Source: Cystobacter fuscus DSM 2262 (GTDB lineage: Bacteria; Myxococcota; Myxococcia; Myxococcales; Myxococcaceae). From it: a stretch of DNA of 64,000 nucleotides. The first letter of the stretch is position 1. Each line of letters starts with the position of its first letter. The position numbers were made by a program, and so were the translations under genes. The stretch covers positions 1 to 64,000 of the forward strand of contig NZ_ANAH02000073.1 of the NCBI RefSeq assembly GCF_000335475.2, in the 5' to 3' direction. Positions 59,453 to 64,000 of this stretch are shown here, in pieces. A model generated the notes under the pieces. It had not been told where the DNA came from. It searched no databases and saw only the letters and a program-made list of their open reading frames with translations.

Positions 59453-60367
59453 TTATTGGAAGGTGACTCCGGTGAGCTCCTCGGACACGCGCCAGAGGCG
59501 GTTGGCGGCCGTTCTGTCTTCCGCTCGCGGAGGCACCTTCGCCAGCGCCGGAAAGCCACGCATTTCGTTCAGCTTGTCGGGGCCGTAGTAGGCGCCGGCC
59601 CTCGCCTCGGGCGAGGTCGCGGCGAAGAGCGTGGGGAGCGCCCCCTGCGACGCGGGCTGGAACATGAACCACATGAGCGTCCGCATCATGCCAGCGCCAC
59701 TCCAACGGCCGGGAGCGTTGTGTAGCAGGTCGGTGCGCGAGATGCCGGGGTGCGCGGCGATGCTGGAGACGCCCCACCGATTCGCCTCGCTGCGCCGCTG
59801 CAGCTCGAAGGCGAAGAGCAGGCAGGCGAGCTTCGACTGGCCATAGGCCCGCATCGGCTGGTAGCTCCGCGTCGCGTGCAGATCGTCGAAGTCGATCGCG
59901 CCGTCCCGCGCGGCCACGCTCGACAGCGTGACGACGCGCGCGTTCGCCCCCTTGCGCAGCAGCGGCATGAGGTGGGCCGACAGGGCGAAGTGGCCGAGAT
60001 AGTTGGTGCCGAATTGCAACTCGAAGCCATCCGAGGTGGCCTGCCGCCTCGGCGGGGTCATCACGGCGGCGTTGTTGATCAACAGATCGAGGCTCTTTCG
60101 CTGCCCCTTCAGCCGTGCGGCGAAGTCGGCGACGGACTTGAGGCTGGCGAGATCGACCTGCTCGAACCGGACATTCGCGGAGGGGACTTCGGATCGGATT
60201 CTCGCGACAGCCTCCGCGCCTTTCTGTGGATTGCGGCCCGCGAGGATGATCTCACCGCCTGTCCGTGCGAGTTCGAGGGCATCCTCGAGTCCGAGACCTC
60301 CGGTCCCGGTGATGACGGCTGAACGGCCCTTCTGCGAAGGCATGTCGGAAGTGGTCCACTTGGTCAT
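59453..60367 (-). CDS. Short-chain dehydrogenase/reductase (retinol dehydrogenase-like)
   Basis: The 304-residue classical SDR has the coenzyme loop VITGTGGLGLEDALEL (TGxxxGxG-type) near residue 17, LILAGRNP for NADP preference, LINNAAVM, the active-site Ser strand VVTLSSVAA and Y-GQS-K (AYGQSKLA), then the HPGISRTDL segment. It would oxidise or reduce an unknown carbonyl/alcohol with NADP(H). The start is M at 60367 (MTKWTTSDMPSQKGR); a second ATG 8 codons later (MPSQKGR) is possible. It is divergent from lysR, which probably controls it. Confidence 0.88.
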   Translation of the reverse strand: MTKWTTSDMPSQKGRSAVITGTGGLGLEDALELARTGGEIILAGRNPQKGAEAVARIRSEVPSANVRFEQVDLASLKSVADFAARLKGQRKSLDLLINNAAVMTPPRRQATSDGFELQFGTNYLGHFALSAHLMPLLRKGANARVVTLSSVAARDGAIDFDDLHATRSYQPMRAYGQSKLACLLFAFELQRRSEANRWGVSSIAAHPGISRTDLLHNAPGRWSGAGMMRTLMWFMFQPASQGALPTLFAATSPEARAGAYYGPDKLNEMRGFPALAKVPPRAEDRTAANRLWRVSEELTGVTFQ

Positions 60368-60424
60368 GCGCCGTGATGTAGCGTCCCACGCGGGTGACGG
60401 TAAATCGCGAGACGTCCGACACAC

Positions 60425-60443
60425 TGTCTGGTAAATCAAGACA
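60425..60443. promoter_or_regulatory. Candidate LysR binding site in the SDR/lysR divergent gap
   Basis: TGTCT-N9-AGACA is a perfect interrupted palindrome ending at the base before the lysR ATG. It has the partial dyad shape of LysR-type sites (T-N11-A core). Its position suggests negative autoregulation of lysR. Confidence 0.45.
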
Positions 60444-61346
60444 ATGCGCCTGGACCTCGATGCCCTCAAGATCTTCGTCCGAGTGGCGGAGCTGCGGAGT
60501 TTCACTCAGGCCGCTCACCAGCTCGGCATGCCCAAGGCACGCGCGTCCGCGCACGTGCGGAAGCTCGAAGCCGAGCTTGGCACCCAGCTCCTCCAGCGCT
60601 CGACCCGCATCGTGCGCCCCACACCCGAGGGAGAGCAACTGCTGAAGCGTGCCCACGCTTTTCTCGCGGAGGCGGAGGAGATCGCGGCGCTCTTTCATGC
60701 GAGCCGTGCGTTGCGTGGACGGGTGCGCGTGGAGCTCCCCGTCCTCATCGCGCGCGACTTCGTCATGCCTCGACTGCCCGAGTTGCTCGCGCGCCATCCG
60801 CAGCTCCAGTTGGACATCTGCGCGAGCGATCGGCTCGTGGCGGCGGTGCGTGAGGGGTTCGATCTCGTGCTGCGCGTGGGGCCGGTCAACGAACCGGGGC
60901 TCGTCGGGCGCCGCATCGGCGAGGCGCCGATGATGAACTGCGCGAGCCCCTCGTACCTGCGCCAGCATGGTACTCCGCGCACGCTGGACGATCTGCGCGA
61001 CCACTTCGTCGTCCACTACGCCACCGACCCGGTCCCGGTCTTCGAGTACCTCGACGGCGAGACGTACAAGGAGCTCCCGATGCGCAGCATGGTGACCGTC
61101 GACAACTTCGACGTGTATGAGGCGGCGTGCATCGCGGGCCTGGGCATCGTGCAGGTGCCGCGATCCGGACTGGAGCGGCACGCGAACACGCTCGTCGAGA
61201 TTCTGCCGGAGTTCATCGCACGACCGGTGCCCATCACGCTGCTGCACACACACGGGCGCTCGGTGCCGCGTCGCGTGCGCGCCGTGATGAGCTGGCTGAT
61301 AGAGTTGCTAGCGCCCACCGTGGGTGAACTCGTGAGACCTCGATGA
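60444..61346 (+). CDS. LysR family transcriptional regulator
   Basis: The 300-residue regulator has an N-terminal winged helix (residues 1-60; FVRVAELRSFTQAAHQLGMP, VRKLEAELGTQLLQRSTR) and a periplasmic-binding-protein-like effector domain (RVRVELPVLIARDFVMPRLP onward; FDLVLRVGP, GLGIVQVP). It belongs to the AaeR/DmlR-like branch by its overall pattern. It lies 76 bases from the divergently transcribed SDR gene, the usual arrangement of a LysR regulator and its target. The inducer is unknown. Confidence 0.92.
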   Translation: MRLDLDALKIFVRVAELRSFTQAAHQLGMPKARASAHVRKLEAELGTQLLQRSTRIVRPTPEGEQLLKRAHAFLAEAEEIAALFHASRALRGRVRVELPVLIARDFVMPRLPELLARHPQLQLDICASDRLVAAVREGFDLVLRVGPVNEPGLVGRRIGEAPMMNCASPSYLRQHGTPRTLDDLRDHFVVHYATDPVPVFEYLDGETYKELPMRSMVTVDNFDVYEAACIAGLGIVQVPRSGLERHANTLVEILPEFIARPVPITLLHTHGRSVPRRVRAVMSWLIELLAPTVGELVRPR

Positions 61347-61403
61347 AATCAGTGCGGGTCCGTCGTCTCGCTGGGTTTGCCGGGGCCCAGCTCCTGGCAA
61401 GCT

Positions 61404-61466
61404 GCCACCGAGGAGGTCGCGGCAGCGGGGAAGGACTGGCGGCTACTCTTCGGCTCCTGGGCCTCC
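61404..61466 (+). pseudogene. Fragment related to the kinase-tail protein gene at 40889
   Basis: About 60 bases encode ATEEVAAAGKDWRLLFGSWAS, matching TAEEVAAPGKDWRVVFGAWAS of the protein encoded at 40889-41662. Nothing else of that gene is present. It lies in the 320-base gap between lysR and the beta-helix gene, which otherwise shows no gene. Confidence 0.6.
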
Positions 61467-61666
61467 ATCTCCGTGGGCAGCGATGCGCCCCTGCGCGCTC
61501 TGGCCTCTCCCCCCCAGCAAACACCTGACGGGACACGCGCGCGGGGACGGTGACCCGGAAATGTTTTTACGGATATTCAGGTATTTAATGCATCGTTTTC
61601 GTGCTCGCTGGCTCATCCCATTCGCAGGGGCCAGTCTGGCCGCTCAATTCGAGGGAATACGCCCCC

Positions 61667-63547
61667 ATGAAACTACCAATCGCTCCCTTCTTGCTTCTCG
61701 CGAGCCTTTGCCTCGCCGCGCCCCCAGCCTTCGCGGGCGACAGCGCGGTCTTCGTGTCCCAGACCGTACCGACGTCGCTCACTACAGGTGAAGTCCGCAC
61801 GGTCTCGGTGACCCTGCGAAACAATGGCACCACGACCTGGACCCGAAGCGGCGAACTTGGATACAAACTGGGAAGCCAGAACCCTCAGGACAACTCCCGG
61901 TGGATCTACAACCGGATCTACCTCAATGACGGCGAGTCGATAAGCCCCGGTCATTCAAAGACCTTCACCTTCAACATCACCGCGCCCCCGACCCCTGGCA
62001 CCTACAACTTCCAGTGGCGGATGCTCCAGGAGAATGTCGCCTGGTTCGGAGACTTCTCTCCGAACGTGACCATCCAGGTCGCAGCGCCGGTACCTCATAA
62101 CGCCCAGTTCGTCACACAATCGGTGCCGGCGACGCTCGTCGCCGGGCAGAGTGCTTCCGTATCAGTGACGATGAAGAACATTGGCACGAACGTCTGGACG
62201 GCCGCCGCGGGCTACAGACTCGGGTCGCGGAACCCTCAGGACAACCTGACCTGGGGCATCGGCCGGGTGGACCTGGCGCCGCAAGAGTCGATCCGCCCGA
62301 ACGAGCAGAAGACCTTTACCTTCAACATCACCGCGCCCTCGGTTCCTGGCACCTACAACTTCCAGTGGCGGATGCTCCAGGAGGACTACATCTGGTTTGG
62401 AGACTCTTCTCCGAACGTCGCCTACCCGCTGCCGGTGACGCTCTGTCCCGGGGTCTCCGTGGTCCCGGATGGCATGAGCGATCTGGGCCCGTCACTCCAG
62501 ACATGCATCAACAACCTCCCATCCGGCGGTACCCTCGAACTGCCACCCGGTGCCTACGGTATGGGCACCCAGGTTCTGATCAACAAGCCGTTCACGTTGC
62601 GAACCCGGGGGCTCGAGAACTCGGCCGCCAACTGCGAGGAGCCTGGCATCAACTGCGCCGTGCTCAAGGCGCTTCCCTCATTCAACGCCAAGGTCGGCGG
62701 CTTCCTCGCCGCCGAGGCGACCCAGAACGTGACCTTCGACCACCTGATTCTGGACGGTAATCGCGCCGCCCGCCTCGGTACGACGGCCGCGTCGCAGTGC
62801 CCCATGGGCTCGGACAACAACAGATGGGGCTTCAACGCGCGGATGAGCGACTGCGCCTTCTGCCGCTTCACCCATGGCGTCAGCAAGAATGCACTCTGCG
62901 GCACCGCGCTCGAGTTTCGCGGCAATGACGGCACGATCACGAACAGCGTCTTCCGCTCCAACGGGCAGAACTCGGTCCCGGGGATGTGGGCGGACGGGCT
63001 GACGATCCACTTCTCGGATCGCGCCACGGTCACCCACAACACCTTCGTCGATAACAGCGACGTGGCCTTGATCCTGGGTGGCGGCCAGAACGCCGTGGTC
63101 ACCCACAACAGGATCAGCCAGCCCGGCCAGGTGGCCTTCGCCGGCCTGATGCTCGACAACTTCAACACCCCTGCGTGGGGTAACTTCACCGGTGCCGTGG
63201 TCAGTGGCAATACGATTGACTGTTCGGCGGCCCGTAACTGCCACTTTGGAATCGAGATTGGACCTCACCCCTGGTACTTGCCGCCCACGAATATCCAGGG
63301 CGGCGACGTGCACGGCAACAGTGTGAGCTCCGCGCGGCAGGGGATCAACGTCGATGGGGCCGGCACGACGCAGGCGCCGCTCCTCCTCTATGGCAACACG
63401 GTCACCAACGAGGCGCCCGGGTCGGCCAGCTTCAACTGTGGGGTCCACAGCACCTCGCGCCTCAACATCAATACCGCCGACTCGGTGGTGGACCGCAATG
63501 GAGACACCACTCCCATGACGACCTTCGAGTGGCACCTCTGCCCGTAG
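61667..63547 (+). CDS. Secreted protein with two NBR1-type Ig-like domains and a parallel beta-helix
   Basis: The start MKLPIAPFLLLASL (61667) gives 626 residues with a signal peptide cleaved after PPAFA. Two tandem Ig-like domains of the NBR1/four-Trp type follow (residues about 25-140 and 145-255), each with a GTYNFQWRMLQE strand and a WFGD...SPNV ending. The remainder is a right-handed beta-helix region with glycan-lyase-like rungs (TFDHLILDGNRA, TITNSVFRSNGQ, AVVTHNRISQPG), several Cys and a LxLPPGAYG start. It resembles extracellular polysaccharide lyases or adhesins; no catalytic residues can be assigned. The frame is open upstream to 61601. Confidence 0.85.
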   Translation: MKLPIAPFLLLASLCLAAPPAFAGDSAVFVSQTVPTSLTTGEVRTVSVTLRNNGTTTWTRSGELGYKLGSQNPQDNSRWIYNRIYLNDGESISPGHSKTFTFNITAPPTPGTYNFQWRMLQENVAWFGDFSPNVTIQVAAPVPHNAQFVTQSVPATLVAGQSASVSVTMKNIGTNVWTAAAGYRLGSRNPQDNLTWGIGRVDLAPQESIRPNEQKTFTFNITAPSVPGTYNFQWRMLQEDYIWFGDSSPNVAYPLPVTLCPGVSVVPDGMSDLGPSLQTCINNLPSGGTLELPPGAYGMGTQVLINKPFTLRTRGLENSAANCEEPGINCAVLKALPSFNAKVGGFLAAEATQNVTFDHLILDGNRAARLGTTAASQCPMGSDNNRWGFNARMSDCAFCRFTHGVSKNALCGTALEFRGNDGTITNSVFRSNGQNSVPGMWADGLTIHFSDRATVTHNTFVDNSDVALILGGGQNAVVTHNRISQPGQVAFAGLMLDNFNTPAWGNFTGAVVSGNTIDCSAARNCHFGIEIGPHPWYLPPTNIQGGDVHGNSVSSARQGINVDGAGTTQAPLLLYGNTVTNEAPGSASFNCGVHSTSRLNINTADSVVDRNGDTTPMTTFEWHLCP

Positions 63548-63587
63548 CAAAAGGTTCACATGCATCGGAACGAAACCTGATTCCGTT

Positions 63588-63658
63588 TGGAGCGCTGGCG
63601 TCAGGAGCAGGGCACACGCCTCTCGGCGGAAGAACTCGTGACACGGCCTCCGCTCGCG
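63588..63658 (+). repeat. Internally deleted remnant of an Rpn unit
   Basis: TGGAGCGCTGGCGTCAGGAG (63588-63607) matches 39968-39987 in Rpn copy A. It is joined directly to GGGCACACGCCTCTCGGCGG, which matches 40694-40713 at the 3' end of the same gene. The match continues into the unit's 3' flank (CTCGTGAC, CGGCC, CGCTCGCG). About 700 bases are missing between the two parts. It is a third, non-coding copy of the unit. Confidence 0.75.
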
Positions 63659-63668
63659 CGGAGGCGTC

Positions 63669-64000
63669 TCACCGTGCTGGAACAAGTCCCGGCGCGCGCG
63701 CCGGCACGAACGTCACCACCGGAGCCGTCTTCCCCGCGACGGGAAGCGGCTCCGCGGGTTCGAAGCGCAGGGCGTCGTCACAGCGCTCCCGGGTGGCCTC
63801 GGACACGAGCAGCGACACGCCGACCTTCTTGGTGAGCCCCTCGATGCGGCTGGCGAGGTTCACCGCGTCCCCGATGACGGTGTACTCGCGGCGCTGCGCC
63901 GGGCCCACGTCGCCGATGACCACACGCCCCGTGTGCACGCCAATGCCGATGCGCAGCGGCTCCTCACCGCGTGCCTGGCGCTCGGTGTTGAGGCCCTCCA
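63669..64000 (-). CDS. Class III adenylate/guanylate cyclase, C-terminal part (partial)
   Basis: A minus-strand frame enters from the right edge and stops at 63669-63671. The visible 110 residues are the end of a class III nucleotidyl cyclase domain: [36 protein letters not shown] (with the D-x-V-N-x-A-x-R core) and [10 protein letters not shown], then a short Pro/Ala tail. It would make cAMP (or cGMP) as a second messenger. The sensor part and the metal-binding N-terminal half of the domain lie outside the window. Confidence 0.9.
   Translation of the reverse strand, partial: EGLNTERQARGEEPLRIGIGVHTGRVVIGDVGPAQRREYTVIGDAVNLASRIEGLTKKVGVSLLVSEATRERCDDALRFEPAEPLPVAGKTAPVVTFVPARAPGLVPAR

Noticed and set aside
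1-64000. CRISPR arrays, rRNA genes, integrases and classic IS elements with terminal inverted repeats
   Set aside because: No regularly spaced repeats, rRNA motifs, tyrosine or serine recombinase motifs, or DDE transposase genes were seen. The only transposase-like genes are the Rpn family ones.

Overview
The window is high-GC bacterial DNA that fits a myxobacterium of the Cystobacter/Archangium/Myxococcus type. The clues are third-position GC bias, an RfbABC-like O-antigen locus with giant multi-domain glycosyltransferases, many secreted lipoproteins, orphan sensor kinases and a kinase-tail protein of myxobacterial style. The organism is inferred from gene content only.

1-7.7 kb is ordinary chromosome: a cut gene tail, a ParB-like protein, pyrE, a lipoprotein, a LOG hydrolase, nadB, a lytic transglycosylase, a TPR protein, pgsA and two identical tRNA-Gly(GCC) genes with their own promoter and terminator. 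7.8-23.3 kb is a cell-surface polysaccharide locus: wzm-wzt, two tandem giant glycosyltransferases, a convergent glycosyltransferase with a small partner, and rmlB-rmlD-rmlA-rmlC for dTDP-L-rhamnose. The transporter would export the chain and the rml genes would supply the sugar. 23.4-26.1 kb holds a BrkB-type membrane protein and an ABC-F protein. 26.2-32.1 kb is a TetR gene followed by four tandem cytochrome P450 paralogues on the minus strand, apparently one transcription unit with a promoter/operator in front of tetR. 32.2-34.3 kb is tgt plus an MnmD-like tRNA methyltransferase.

From the stop codon of the mnmD-like gene to about 49.5 kb lies a mosaic accessory region. It opens with a strikingly AT-rich 1641-residue STAND-type P-loop NTPase with a possible N-terminal nuclease motif, a candidate anti-phage (Avs-like) gene. 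Degraded copies of the 3' end of the mnmD-like gene recur at three further points (39.4, 42.4 and 46.7 kb), all in the same orientation, between the cargo blocks. The cargo includes two Rpn-family nuclease units, a possible toxin/immunity pair, a siderophore-interacting reductase, a foreign-looking histidine ammonia-lyase and several truncated genes. Palindromic intergenic repeats are scattered through it.

49.9-64 kb is mixed: a malectin-like lipoprotein, a MarR/FAD-monooxygenase pair, a YghU-type glutathione transferase, two sensor histidine kinases, an SDR/LysR divergent pair, a secreted beta-helix protein, a deletion derivative of the Rpn unit, and the end of a class III cyclase running off the window. 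No rRNA, integrase or CRISPR array was seen.
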